Part shown: one piece after another, positions 1-8,263 of the stretch
How positions within the stretch are numbered: position 1 is the first letter of the stretch
Layout of the letters: each line of letters begins with the position of its first letter
NCBI GenBank assembly: GCA_002127285.1
Contig: NFUW01000002.1
Coordinates: 1,853,605-1,917,604 of the forward strand
Direction of reading: 5' to 3'
Source: Chitinophagaceae bacterium IBVUCB1
Lineage (GTDB): Bacteria; Bacteroidota; Bacteroidia; Chitinophagales; Chitinophagaceae
DNA: 64,000 nt
The notes under the pieces: generated by a model
The model's input: the letters and a program-made list of their open reading frames with translations, nothing else
Database searches by the model: none
What the model was told of the DNA's origin: nothing
Translations under genes and position numbers: made by a program

Positions 1-376
1 CAAACAACAGTTCATCGGCATCTGCATTTTTGAAAAAATAGGGTGTGGACGTAGTGGGCGCTGCAAGCCCGATGTGCAGCGAGCTGTTTACAAACAGCGT
101 TTTGCGGCTTTCCAGATAATCGGCAGTAGGCTGTATATCAAAGCCTTTGAAGCTGAGAGCGTTCAGGCTGTTTTCTATGGCTATATCGGGGGCTACGGAG
201 TAGGGCAGCCCTTTTTGCCGCACACAGGTGGGCGGGTGCAGATGATATACTAAAGATGACAGGCTGCTGAAGCCCTGTGTGCCAACCAGTTCTTCCTGAT
301 ACAAATGCCCCGCGGGGCTGCGAAATACTACGTGGCGCTTATCGGGTATATTACCTAAAGAATGATAAAATGGCAT
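1..376 (-). CDS. hmgA: homogentisate 1,2-dioxygenase, N-terminal part (cut by window edge)
   Basis: Reading the minus strand from the ATG at 376 gives 125 uninterrupted codons that run off the window. The start MPFYHSLGNIPDKRH and the following LYQEELVGTQGF and SSLVYHLHPPT segments match the N-terminal barrel of bacterial homogentisate 1,2-dioxygenase, which opens the ring of homogentisate to maleylacetoacetate in tyrosine/phenylalanine breakdown. The Fe(II)-binding His/Glu residues lie in the C-terminal half outside the window, so they cannot be checked. With paaZ at 34 kb it suggests aromatic catabolism in this organism. The identification rests on recalled family resemblance. Confidence 0.85.
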   Translation of the reverse strand, partial: MPFYHSLGNIPDKRHVVFRSPAGHLYQEELVGTQGFSSLSSLVYHLHPPTCVRQKGLPYSVAPDIAIENSLNALSFKGFDIQPTADYLESRKTLFVNSSLHIGLAAPTTSTPYFFKNADADELLF

Positions 377-560
377 CTATTATTTTTTTATGAAAACAAT
401 AGTACCAACATTAAAAACCAAAGAATATGATTTTTATCAGTCCCGTTCCTGACTGATATCAGGGTGTAGTGGCGGGTATTTTTCTTTCTATAATTCTATT
501 TGCTAAGACCTTATTCTATTATATAGTGCCTACTTGGTTAGGTTTACAGCATTTACAATA

Positions 561-568
561 TATATTTG
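561..568 (+). promoter_or_regulatory. predicted -7 box of the Crp/Fnr gene
   Basis: TATATTTG matches the Bacteroidota -7 consensus TAnnTTTG. It would start transcription near 575, downstream of the upstream in-frame TTG at 534. This supports the ATG at 600 as the true start of the next gene. Confidence 0.5.
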
Positions 569-599
569 TACATACACATTATTTTGTATTGGATGCTAC

Positions 600-1247
600 A
601 TGGCACTGAATTATGAAATTAGTATTGCCAACAAACTACAGTCTTTTTTTGAGCCGTATATAAAAGCAGACGCGACGGTATGGTCTGCTCTTGCAGAACG
701 TATGTCTGTAAAAAGGTTTAATAAAAATGAACTCATAAAGGCAGCCAATAAAAAAGAATCACATTTATACCTCGTTACACAAGGTTCTGCAGGGCTTTTT
801 GTTTCTAAAGACGGACACGATATTTGTATAGACCTTTGTTACGTTGGCCACTTTACCGGTGATTACTATAGTTTGCTGCAACAACAAATTCCTCAACAGC
901 AAGATATAACTAATGAAGTTGCTGCACTGCTACTGCAAAATAGCCCTATATACGTTATGGCATTAGAAGCAACGGAAACACTTGCCATTACCAAAGCTGA
1001 TTTATTCAGCTTGTATAACGAATCAGATATTGGAAGAATAATTGCAGGCAAAATAGCTGAACTTCTGTATATGCAGAAACAAAGTCAGCAAATTGAAATA
1101 CTGACAATGACTGCCGAGCAACGATATATACAGATGCTGGCACAATATCCGGATATGCTGCAAAAAACAGCTGGCAAACATATCGCTTCCTATTTAGGTA
1201 TATCGCCTGAAAGCCTTAGCAGAATAAAAAAGAAACTCGCTTCTTAG
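600..1247 (+). CDS. Crp/Fnr family transcriptional regulator
   Basis: 215 aa from the ATG at 600. An upstream in-frame TTG at 534 is rejected because the predicted promoter lies between the two. The N-terminal half (about residues 15-125) has the look of a cyclic-nucleotide-binding beta-roll, with the segment HLYLVTQGSAGLFVSKDG as its core. The C-terminus (about 165-215) carries a winged helix-turn-helix with recognition-helix segment IASYLGISPESLSRIKKKL. Proteins of this type in Bacteroidota often lack cNMP ligands and act as stress or redox sensors; the ligand here is unknown. It stands alone, 70 bases before a membrane protease gene on the same strand, so co-transcription is possible. Confidence 0.85.
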   Translation: MALNYEISIANKLQSFFEPYIKADATVWSALAERMSVKRFNKNELIKAANKKESHLYLVTQGSAGLFVSKDGHDICIDLCYVGHFTGDYYSLLQQQIPQQQDITNEVAALLLQNSPIYVMALEATETLAITKADLFSLYNESDIGRIIAGKIAELLYMQKQSQQIEILTMTAEQRYIQMLAQYPDMLQKTAGKHIASYLGISPESLSRIKKKLAS

Positions 1248-1317
1248 TTTATTACCGTACATCAAGTTTTTTGTCAACACCTTCAGAGAAATTTGCATTT
1301 CAATATTCTTATTTGAG

Positions 1318-2010
1318 ATGCGAATACGTATAATCATCGGTATTGCTCTGCCCGCTATACTAATAATAATGTATCTGTTAGGTAGTTTTGGGATTAAAGA
1401 GCTTAATTGGATATGGATTGAAAATGCCTCTATCAATAGTATGCTGCAATTTCAGGTATATGGTTTATTACTAAGTGCCATATCTATTCTTATAACAGTT
1501 GCCGTATCGCGAAACAGTATCGCTTTGCTACGGGTAGGTAATTTATCATCACCTGCCAAGCCTGTTAAACTTTTGCTGATACGAGAAGGCGATAATTGGT
1601 ATAAAACAGGGTTTTCATATTTAGTTGGTATTACAATCGTAACAACCTTGTTTATGTATGGCGGCTTGGCAGATAAGCTACAGTGGCATTTATTGACCGA
1701 CATGTTGCCTTGGGTAATCTTGTTTTCTGTAACCAATTCATTCAACGAAGAAATAATTACAAGGTTTTCTACAGTAGGTATGTTGGACGGGGTATTGAAA
1801 CCGTTGCACATTATTTGGATATCTGCAAGTGTGTTTGGATTGGTTCACTACTTCGGCAGTCCGGGCGGGCCGATTGGGGTATTAATGGCTGGCTTTTTGG
1901 GATGGTTGCTTGCCAAGTCTGTTGTAGAAACCAGAGGGATAGGCGTTGCATGGTTTATTCACTTTGTACAAGACATCGTTATTTTCGGGATGATACTGAT
2001 AATGAAGTAA
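1318..2010 (+). CDS. CPBP family intramembrane metalloprotease
   Basis: 230 aa with about six membrane segments. The CPBP (Abi/CAAX-protease-like) motifs are all present: EExxxR at residues 144-149 (NEEIITRF), a His in FGLVHYFG at about 177, and HxxxD at 215-219 (IHFVQDI). These residues form the intramembrane metal site in Rce1-like enzymes. Bacterial members are linked to peptide maturation, bacteriocin self-immunity or membrane-protein turnover, and no substrate can be named from context. It ends only 3 bases from the stop of the convergent PAP2-like gene. Confidence 0.85.
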   Translation: MRIRIIIGIALPAILIIMYLLGSFGIKELNWIWIENASINSMLQFQVYGLLLSAISILITVAVSRNSIALLRVGNLSSPAKPVKLLLIREGDNWYKTGFSYLVGITIVTTLFMYGGLADKLQWHLLTDMLPWVILFSVTNSFNEEIITRFSTVGMLDGVLKPLHIIWISASVFGLVHYFGSPGGPIGVLMAGFLGWLLAKSVVETRGIGVAWFIHFVQDIVIFGMILIMK

Positions 2011-2013
2011 CCC

Positions 2014-2733
2014 TTACTTCGTAAACAACAATTGCTCCTTTACTTTGGTGTAGTAAGGGCGCACTCTGGAGGGTGCAAAGTAGAGCAGGGTAGTGAAGAA
2101 GAGCGCGCCATACACATCGTATGTATAGTGTATGCGCATACTCAACACCATAAAGCTCATAACGAATGTTGCAGCAAACATCCATGCCTTCAGGTATCTG
2201 TGCTGCGCGCACAAAAAGTATATCCAGATGCTGGCCACATGCCCGCTGAAAAACAAGTCTTTTGTAAGGGGCGAGTTGTGCGGATAAACTGTGTTTTCAA
2301 GAAACACATCGCGTAGTACAATGATGCCTGTTGGTGGTTCTAATGCTATCAGCAATATACATACCTGCCTTACGATGGCTACCATAAAGTGCATCTCTAT
2401 CAGCCGCATGATGGTTTTGGGCTTGTGCAGGTGCGTCAGTATCAGCGCGAAGAGTGAGGTGTATAAGAGAATGAAAATAATGGTAGAAAAATCGTAACTG
2501 GGAAAGAATGACAGCAATTTGTCTTCCAGCCTTACCCCTTTGCGTGTTTCTATATAGTTGCCCAAATGCTGGGTGATAGCCGAATAGATAAGAAACAGCC
2601 CCGGCACTACCAGCAGTTTCCATCTGAATACTTTATTCAGCAGTTCTGCCCGCCATGCCTGCACTATCTTTCCTATGTATGTTTGTAAGCCCCCGTATTG
2701 TTGCATATAGGTTTTCAAAAAATAAAGCCCCAA
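2014..2733 (-). CDS. PAP2-like membrane protein (sphingomyelin-synthase-type C-terminal domain)
   Basis: 239 aa with about six predicted membrane helices. Near the C-terminus are the paired signatures LFFSGHVAS (His165) and RIHYTYDVYGA (His202, Asp206). These match the catalytic His/His/Asp of the PAP2_C group found in sphingomyelin synthases and related lipid phosphate transferases. Some Bacteroidota make sphingolipids, so head-group transfer is plausible, but a simple phosphatase cannot be excluded. The gene runs convergent to the CPBP protease and has its own upstream region of about 230 bases shared with the divergent Na/Pi-type gene. Confidence 0.75.
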   Translation of the reverse strand: MGLYFLKTYMQQYGGLQTYIGKIVQAWRAELLNKVFRWKLLVVPGLFLIYSAITQHLGNYIETRKGVRLEDKLLSFFPSYDFSTIIFILLYTSLFALILTHLHKPKTIMRLIEMHFMVAIVRQVCILLIALEPPTGIIVLRDVFLENTVYPHNSPLTKDLFFSGHVASIWIYFLCAQHRYLKAWMFAATFVMSFMVLSMRIHYTYDVYGALFFTTLLYFAPSRVRPYYTKVKEQLLFTK

Positions 2734-2964
2734 AGTAACGCAAATTTAATGTTGTGGTAATAAAATATTCACATTGGCTTAAGATTTTCTCTATACATGG
2801 CAGTATATGTCAGATTATTAAATGTAAATAGTCGCCATGCAATCAGATTGCAGTAGCGAGTTTAGCGGTATGACGCCCCTATATACTTAGCAATTAGTTA
2901 ATGCTAACATAACACGTTACTAATCAACCGCAATGCCCTGTTATCTATTTTGGGTACTCTAAGC

Positions 2965-3933
2965 ATGGCAAGTATGACAGAAGTAGTATTGGTATTAATA
3001 GCCGGATTGGTATTGTTTCTGTATGCAGTCAACAACCTGTCGGAAACGATTAAAAACGTATTGGGAGAGAATGCCAAAAAGTGGATATTGAGGTTTACGT
3101 CAAACACCTTTTCAGCCATCATCACAGGTACAGTAGTTACTACCCTGCTCGATTCTTCTTCGGCCGTTATCATCATCACCATCGTATTTGTCAATTCGGG
3201 GTTTTTAACCTTCAGGCAGGCTATGGGTATTGTACTGGGTGCCAACATCGGTACAACAGTCAGCAGCCAGATTATAGCAATGGACATCGGTAAGTATTCG
3301 CCCGTATTATTGCTGGCAGGCTTTGTTATGTTACTAATATCAAAATCGGGCAAGGTGAATAATACGGGTAAGGTATTGCTCTATTTCGGTGTCTTGTTTT
3401 TCGGGCTCTTTACTATGGAGAAGGCAGTAGAGCCACTGCGTAATTCGCCTGCTTTTACCAATGTATTGCTTTATACACAAACGCCGCTTGGCGGTGCAGC
3501 CATAGGTGCATTGGCTACGTTGATAATACAATCGTCATCGGCCACGGTAGGTATGGCCATCATACTTACCAAAAAAGGTATGCTGACGATTGGTGGTGCC
3601 ATAGCGGTAATGCTGGGTGCAGAGTTGGGTACTTGCAGCGATACCTTACTGGCAACCATCAGGGGCAGCAGGCAGGCTTTAAAAACAGGTTTGTTTCATT
3701 TGTCTTTCAACCTGTTGTCTATTATTTTGGGGTTGATATTTTTTAAACCGTTCGCAGCACTGGTAACATACATCAGCCATGGCAGCAGCCCGCAGCGTGT
3801 GGTTGCCAACGCGCATATGTTATTCAATATTGGCGGGGTATTTTTTTTCGTATTTTCTCTTCCATTGTTTGAACTGGTATTGAACCGGTTATTGCCGGAT
3901 AAGCCTATGCAGGCTGTAGATACCGGCAAATAA
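2965..3933 (+). CDS. Na/Pi-cotransporter family protein
   Basis: 322 aa from the ATG at 2965; a TTG 15 bases upstream is possible but less likely. It has two homologous membrane repeats. The first holds LLDSSSAVIIIT and the second IIQSSSATVGMAI, the QSSS-type signature of the NptA/YjbB (PF02690) family. Each is followed by a conserved glycine-rich helix (LGANIGTTVSSQ and LGAELGTCSDTL). Family members move phosphate with sodium across the inner membrane. The C-terminal PhoU-like domain present in longer members is absent, so this is the short form. It ends at a strong hairpin. Confidence 0.85.
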   Translation: MASMTEVVLVLIAGLVLFLYAVNNLSETIKNVLGENAKKWILRFTSNTFSAIITGTVVTTLLDSSSAVIIITIVFVNSGFLTFRQAMGIVLGANIGTTVSSQIIAMDIGKYSPVLLLAGFVMLLISKSGKVNNTGKVLLYFGVLFFGLFTMEKAVEPLRNSPAFTNVLLYTQTPLGGAAIGALATLIIQSSSATVGMAIILTKKGMLTIGGAIAVMLGAELGTCSDTLLATIRGSRQALKTGLFHLSFNLLSIILGLIFFKPFAALVTYISHGSSPQRVVANAHMLFNIGGVFFFVFSLPLFELVLNRLLPDKPMQAVDTGK

Positions 3934-3961
3934 AAACAGGCAGCATAGCGCCGCCTGTTTT
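3934..3961. terminator. bidirectional terminator between convergent genes
   Basis: An 8-bp stem, AAACAGGC paired with GCCTGTTT, is followed by TTATTAAA on the plus strand and by A-derived T residues on the minus strand. It sits in the 48-base gap between the Na/Pi-type gene and the convergent OmpA-type gene. Confidence 0.7.
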
Positions 3962-3981
3962 ATTAAATTATATCAATACCC

Positions 3982-4833
3982 TTACTTTTTCTCAGGGGCT
4001 TTTTCTATCAGGTCCATAAACTGATCCAGCTTAGGTGTTACGATTATTTCGGTACGGCGGTTGCGGGTACGTCCTACTTCGTTGCTGTTATCTGCAATGG
4101 GGTTAAACTCGCCACGTCCACCAGCCGTCAGGCGTTTGGGGTCTATGCCATAGTTGTATTGCAATGCCTGCACTACCGATGATGCCCGCAGTGTACTCAG
4201 GTCCCAGTTGTTGCGTATGTTGGGTTTTGATATGGGTACATCGTCTGTATTGCCTTCTACCAGCACTTCATAGTCTTGATAGTCTTTGATGATTTTAGCG
4301 ATTTTAGATAGTGTTTCGCCTGCACGTTCAGAAATCTGGTAGTCGCCAGATTTATATAGCATATTGTCTGACAGAGAAATATACACTACACCTTTCAGTA
4401 CTTTCACGTCCACGTCTTTCAATTCCTCGCGGCTTAGTGAGCGTGTCAGGTTGTTGGTTAGTACCACATTCAGCGAGTCGCTCTTGTTTTTCAGGTTTAC
4501 GAGGTGCTGTATGTATTTGTTAGATGCATTGATTTCGTCCACCAGTTTCGATATGTTGACATTGCCCTGACTACTGGATGTAAGACATTTATCCAGCGCG
4601 GCTTGCAACGATGCCAGGTTGGCGCGCTCTGCCAGCAGTTGTTCTTCCAACCCCGTAATACGAGTGCGGCTCGATGACAGTTCAGATTGGCAAGTATTGT
4701 TTTTGCTATTCAACTCATCATACCTCGACTGCGCACTATTGTATTTTGCCTGCAGGTCTTTGTATTTTTTAGAGCTTACACAACTTGTAAGCAGTGTAGC
4801 AAATGCTAAAGAAACGGTTAATATCAATTTCAT
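3982..4833 (-). CDS. OmpA/MotB-type peptidoglycan-binding lipoprotein
   Basis: 283 aa. The N-terminus is a lipoprotein signal with lipobox LLTSC at about residues 14-18. It is followed by a heptad-rich coiled coil (about 22-110) and an OmpA C-terminal domain (about 150-270). That domain shows EGNTDDVPI, NNWDLSTLRASSVV and the NRRTEIIV ending typical of peptidoglycan binding. It is probably anchored in the outer membrane and holds the envelope to the cell wall. It lacks a beta-barrel and is longer than Pal. The segment order resembles MotB-like lipoproteins, but there is no flagellar context. Confidence 0.85.
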   Translation of the reverse strand: MKLILTVSLAFATLLTSCVSSKKYKDLQAKYNSAQSRYDELNSKNNTCQSELSSSRTRITGLEEQLLAERANLASLQAALDKCLTSSSQGNVNISKLVDEINASNKYIQHLVNLKNKSDSLNVVLTNNLTRSLSREELKDVDVKVLKGVVYISLSDNMLYKSGDYQISERAGETLSKIAKIIKDYQDYEVLVEGNTDDVPISKPNIRNNWDLSTLRASSVVQALQYNYGIDPKRLTAGGRGEFNPIADNSNEVGRTRNRRTEIIVTPKLDQFMDLIEKAPEKK

Positions 4834-4944
4834 GCCCGATGTTTTATGTTGAAACGAAATTAGCTTAATAATATTTTGTATAGTTTATAGAGATGTTAAA
4901 AATTGTGTTGCTATATCAAAGCTGGAAAATACGGAAAAAGAACC

Positions 4945-5355
4945 TCAAGCTTTCTTAGAGCGCATGGCTTTGGTATGTGCTAATTTTTTATCTGCCGATA
5001 GCTTTTTGTACTCTTTGCTATCTACCGCGTAGATGGCAACCCTGCCCTCGGCATCGCTATGCACACCCCAGCCATAGCGCTTGGTAAGCGGCGATGAGCG
5101 CAGGCATGGCTGCCCTTTACTAAACAATTTTTTGCGCTCTGCTTTTTGAGCTGCTGCTCCTATACCATTACGCAATGCATGTACTTTGAATATTACATCA
5201 TCAGATGTGTATTTGTATGGGTTGTCAGCTATCATTTCAAACTGCAGGTTGGCTACCGTTTTGTTATCGCCTTTCACTGGTGGTACTTCGGCAGTTGTTA
5301 CAGGGCAGTCTTCTGCTATGGCTATGAATGAATTGAAATAATTGGTAGTGTGCAT
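4945..5355 (-). CDS. DUF6157 family protein
   Basis: 136 aa from the ATG at 5355, where the family's usual start MHTTNYFNSFI lies. Further conserved stretches are AEDCPV, PPVKGDNKTVANLQFEM, NPYKYTSDDV, FSKGQPCLRSSPLTKRYGWG and the ending KAMRSKKA. The family is common in Bacteroidota and Firmicutes and has no established function. An in-frame ATG at 5433 would add a Lys/Gln/Ser-rich extension and lies closer to the predicted promoter (5487-5494), so a longer product is possible. No partner gene is adjacent. Confidence 0.8.
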   Translation of the reverse strand: MHTTNYFNSFIAIAEDCPVTTAEVPPVKGDNKTVANLQFEMIADNPYKYTSDDVIFKVHALRNGIGAAAQKAERKKLFSKGQPCLRSSPLTKRYGWGVHSDAEGRVAIYAVDSKEYKKLSADKKLAHTKAMRSKKA

Positions 5356-5486
5356 GGTAGAGTGCTTATTGCTAAGTGATTGATTATCAGCGAAACCTGT
5401 TTCAGATTGTTGCGTTTTGTTGCGTTTTTTCATGTTTGCTTGTTTTTGCAACATTTTGCAACAACTTTTGTTTCTTTTTATTAGTA

Positions 5487-5494
5487 CAAATATA
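5487..5494 (-). promoter_or_regulatory. predicted -7 box of the DUF6157 gene
   Basis: TATATTTG on the minus strand fits TAnnTTTG. Transcription would start near 5480, about 47 bases before the alternative ATG at 5433 and 125 bases before the family start at 5355. Confidence 0.45.
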
Positions 5495-5578
5495 CGTTAT
5501 TTATTTGTATTTTCACTTACAAATAAAAATTCTGAAAAATACTGTTATTACTCATATTTTTTGTTTGGCGCAACCTCT

Positions 5579-5711
5579 GACTACGTCATTGTAGTTGCAA
5601 ATCTCATGATTTGCGTATTCAAGTATTCACGTAAAGACAGTATATTTATGTTGCTCGCAAATCGGGAGATTTTCTGTCGGTGCGACGTAGTCGGAGACTA
5701 CACCGAGCGAT
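5579..5711. repeat. palindromic intergenic element
   Basis: Within the 392-base gap 5356-5747, GACTACGTC (5579-5587) and its exact reverse complement GACGTAGTC (5684-5692) bracket two related hairpins. The first is GCAAATC-TCAT-GATTTGC at 5597-5614. The second is GTAGTC-GGA-GACTAC at about 5688-5702, with an outer CGGT/ACCG pair. A degenerate copy of the GCAAATC arm lies at about 5657. Nested inverted repeats of this kind suggest a REP- or MITE-like unit without a coding sequence. Confidence 0.5.
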
Positions 5712-5747
5712 ATATAGCATTTTATTCAACTAAAAGGTATAAAAACA

Positions 5748-5972
5748 ATGTTGTACGGCGGATGGATTGTTGGTGCAATTCTTGTAGGATTTGCTGGGGT
5801 TAATAAAAAAGGTGGATTTATTAAGGCGTTTATTTTGTCTTTATTACTAAGTCCTTTTGTCGGATTGTTATTAACGTTAGGTGCAGCTAAGAAAAATCCT
5901 ATTGGTTGTAAGCATTGTGGCAATAAGGATAATGAGGCGGAGTATTGTGGCGTTTGCGGCAAAAATGAATAA
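5748..5972 (+). CDS. small membrane protein with C-terminal zinc ribbon
   Basis: 74 aa. Residues 1-50 form two hydrophobic helices (GGWIVGAILVGFAG and FILSLLLSPFVGLLLTLGAA). The C-terminus has two CxxC pairs, CKHCG and CGVCGKNE, 13 residues apart, forming a minimal zinc ribbon. The arrangement of a membrane hairpin plus a cytoplasmic zinc ribbon is common in small bacterial proteins of unknown role. It has no obvious operon partner and lies between two repeat-rich spacers. The start ATG is preceded by an A-rich stretch, which fits Bacteroidota initiation regions. Confidence 0.65.
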   Translation: MLYGGWIVGAILVGFAGVNKKGGFIKAFILSLLLSPFVGLLLTLGAAKKNPIGCKHCGNKDNEAEYCGVCGKNE

Positions 5973-6055
5973 GGCGATTTGCGTGAAGGGTGGGTAGAAA
6001 GAATGAAAAAAAATTAAGTGCCGCTGTTCAAAATGTTTTATAGGACATTCCAACC

Positions 6056-6194
6056 TGCTCCATAGGAGCAAAAGCTTTGTAGCAGAAATGTAATCCTCAC
6101 CCATACCGTCCTGTAGAGACGGAACAAGATACGTACCATGTTTAGCCCCTACAGAGCTATGTGTGTTTTGTTGTATTTTTGGCTACAAAGCTTT
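6056..6194. repeat. inverted-repeat element in intergenic spacer
   Basis: AAAGCTTTGTAGC (6071-6083) is an exact reverse complement of GCTACAAAGCTTT (6182-6194). A further perfect 6-bp hairpin, TGCTCC-ATA-GGAGCA, precedes it at 6056-6070. No open reading frame of note lies between the arms. It forms the first part of the 504-base gene-free stretch 5973-6476. Confidence 0.5.
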
Positions 6195-6219
6195 CACCCT
6201 GATGGGGTTGTCCGCTTTT

Positions 6220-6308
6220 GTCGTGCTGAACGTAATATAGTGAAGTGAAGCATCTGCATCATCGGTGGTGCAAATGTTCAGGAGATACCTCTCTGCGTTC
6301 GGTATGAC
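6220..6308. repeat. MITE-like element with imperfect terminal inverted repeats
   Basis: GTCGTGCTGAACG at 6220-6232 and CGTTCGGTATGAC at 6296-6308 pair at 10 of 13 positions as terminal inverted repeats of an 89-base unit. The interior (GTGAAGCATCTGC and similar) resembles dispersed non-coding repeats I recall from Bacteroidota genomes. Only one copy is in this window, so repetition is inferred and not shown. Confidence 0.4.
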
Positions 6309-6366
6309 TGCAATGGTTGGAACTGAGTATGTTTAAGATGCCTTATGGAGCATATTAACACTCATT

Positions 6367-6424
6367 CCGCGAGATTGCTTCGTACGTGTTTACATTCGTA
6401 AATACTACCTCGCAAAGACGCGAT
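6367..6424. repeat. possible dispersed repeat (GAGATTGCTTCGT ... CCTCGCAAAGACG)
   Basis: The pair GCGAGATTGCTTCGT and CCTCGCAAAGACGCG brackets a short variable stretch with its own small palindrome (TTTACATTCGTAAA). The pattern looks like a known type of intergenic repeat with a G-rich start and a CCTCGCAA-type end. There is a single copy in the window, so this is a low-confidence call. Confidence 0.3.
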
Positions 6425-6449
6425 GAATAATAATTTCACATAACACTCA

Positions 6450-6474
6450 CCTCCCATCGGGGGAGGATGGGAGG
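6450..6474. repeat. 9-bp hairpin abutting the fhs stop codon
   Basis: CCTCCCATC (6450-6458) and GATGGGAGG (6466-6474) form a perfect stem with a 7-base GGGGGAG loop, ending 2 bases before the last codon of fhs. There is no T-run on either side, so it is not a standard intrinsic terminator. It may act as a 3' mRNA-stabilising hairpin or be another dispersed palindrome. Confidence 0.5.
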
Positions 6475-6476
6475 GG

Positions 6477-8144
6477 CTAACTCAATCCATCAATCTCACC
6501 ATTCACTAATTTGATGCGGAATGCTTGCGGGTCTTCAGGCAAGCCGGGCATACGCATGATGTCTCCGGCTACTGCTACGATAAAGCCTGCGCCTGCATTG
6601 ATAACCAAATCGCGGATGTTGATGGTAAAACCTTCGGGGGCATTGATGCGGCTCTGGTCGTCTGTAAACGAGTATTGTGTTTTGGCAATGCAGATGGGCA
6701 GCTTGTCCCAACCGCGTTTGGCAAACGATTTCAATTTTGTTTCGGCAGCAGAGCCGAATGTTACGGCTGATGCACGGTATATTTTAGTGGCTATCTTCTC
6801 TATTTTGGTTTGGATGCTGTCTTCAATGTCGTACGTAAAGTTGATGTCTTTGGACGGATTGTTTTCTATGATGTCAACCAGTTTCTCTGCCAGTTCTGCA
6901 GCGCCCTCGCCACCTTTTGTAAAGGCATTGTTGATGGCAAAAGCCACACCTTGTTCGCCACACCAGTTGCGCAGGTAGCTTATTTCTTCTTCAGTATCAA
7001 AATGGAATTTGTTGAAAGACACCACCACACTCTGCCCGAAGTTTTTCATGTTTTGTATATGGCGTTGCAGGTTGGGTAGCCCTGCTATCATGGCTTGCAG
7101 GTTGGGTTTCGATATGTCTGCCGCAGGTACGCCGCCGTGCAGTTTCAATGCTTGTGTGGTTACTACAATGATGGTAGCCTTGGGGCGCAGCCCGCTTATA
7201 CGGCATTTGATGTCGAGAAACTTCTCCGCACCCAAATCGCTGCCAAAACCACTTTCGGTTACCACATAATCATTACAACTCATAGCCATTTTGGTAGCCA
7301 GTATAGAGTTGCAGCCATGTGCTATATTGGCAAACGGGCCGCCGTGTATAAAGGCAGGTGTGTTCTCCGTTGTCTGCACCAGATTGGGCAGTACGGCATC
7401 TTTCAGCAATACAGTGATGGCCTCTGCCACGCCGAGGTCTTTGACGGTAAATGGTGTCTTGTCGTAACGGAAGCCGAGTACGATGCGCTCTATACGTGCC
7501 TGCAAATCGTCGAGGCTGGTAGCAAGGCATAGCAGTGCCATGATTTCGGATGCGGGTGTGATGTCGAAGCCAGCTTCTTGCGGTATGCCATTGGCATTGC
7601 CGCCAAGACCCGTTACTACATTGCGCAGCGAGCGGTCGTTTACATCCAGCACACGCCGCCACACTATGCGGTCAAGCACTTTGTCCGTACCACTGTTTTG
7701 AAACTGATAGTTGTCGAGCAGGGCACTTATCATATTATTGGCACAAGTAATGGCGTGGAAATCGCCCGTAAAGTGCAGGTTGATGTCTTCCATCGGCAGT
7801 ACTTGTGCATAGCCACCACCTGCCGCGCCGCCCTTCATGCCGAAGCAGGGGCCGAGGCTTGGTTCGCGCAGGGCTACGGCTGCTTTTTTGCCTATATAAT
7901 TAAGCCCCAGCGATGCTGATACGCTGGTAACCGTTTTGCCCACACCTGCTTTGTTGGGCGTGATGGCGGTAACCAATATCAGATGGCTTTTTTTTATTTT
8001 TTCTTCGTCGAGATAGGTGAGGGGTACTTTTGCTTTGGTACGTCCGTAGGGTATAATATCATCGGGGTTGATGCCGAGGTTGTTGGCAATCTCACTGATT
8101 GGTTTCAATTTGGCAGCCCTTGAAATTTCGATGTCCGAAAGCAT
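6477..8144 (-). CDS. fhs: formate--tetrahydrofolate ligase
   Basis: 555 aa, the usual length for the family. It makes 10-formyl-tetrahydrofolate from formate, ATP and tetrahydrofolate in cytosolic one-carbon metabolism. The N-terminus ([21 protein letters not shown]) is typical. The nucleotide-binding loop is at about residues 62-73 ([12 protein letters not shown]), where most relatives have AGEGKT. Further family stretches are [28 protein letters not shown] and [13 protein letters not shown], named here by their key residues. It appears monocistronic, with a repeat-rich spacer downstream and a terminator of the next gene upstream. Confidence 0.93.
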   Translation of the reverse strand: MLSDIEISRAAKLKPISEIANNLGINPDDIIPYGRTKAKVPLTYLDEEKIKKSHLILVTAITPNKAGVGKTVTSVSASLGLNYIGKKAAVALREPSLGPCFGMKGGAAGGGYAQVLPMEDINLHFTGDFHAITCANNMISALLDNYQFQNSGTDKVLDRIVWRRVLDVNDRSLRNVVTGLGGNANGIPQEAGFDITPASEIMALLCLATSLDDLQARIERIVLGFRYDKTPFTVKDLGVAEAITVLLKDAVLPNLVQTTENTPAFIHGGPFANIAHGCNSILATKMAMSCNDYVVTESGFGSDLGAEKFLDIKCRISGLRPKATIIVVTTQALKLHGGVPAADISKPNLQAMIAGLPNLQRHIQNMKNFGQSVVVSFNKFHFDTEEEISYLRNWCGEQGVAFAINNAFTKGGEGAAELAEKLVDIIENNPSKDINFTYDIEDSIQTKIEKIATKIYRASAVTFGSAAETKLKSFAKRGWDKLPICIAKTQYSFTDDQSRINAPEGFTINIRDLVINAGAGFIVAVAGDIMRMPGLPEDPQAFRIKLVNGEIDGLS

Positions 8145-8210
8145 AAACGTTTATTTTTTAGATACTTGAAGATAGAAAAATCTATCCGAAACATCTTATC
8201 GTTGGCGGAT

Positions 8211-8239
8211 AAAAAAAGCCGCCCCGTATTCGGGGCGGC
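8211..8239 (-). terminator. intrinsic terminator of the large SBBP/T9SS gene
   Basis: A perfect 9-bp GC-rich stem, GCCGCCCCG with loop TATT and CGGGGCGGC, is followed on the minus strand by seven T residues. It lies 25 bases after the stop codon at 8264. Confidence 0.9.
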
Positions 8240-8263
8240 GATATGCTTGTAACGGGCAATGTA

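Noticed and set aside
2904..3353. 149-codon open frame on the minus strand within the Na/Pi-type gene
   Set aside because: Shadow of a membrane-protein gene whose two family repeats are intact on the other strand.
5417..5803. Plus-strand open frame over the DUF6157 promoter and the palindromic element
   Set aside because: Phe/Cys/Tyr-rich with no natural look; it crosses a predicted promoter and nested hairpins.
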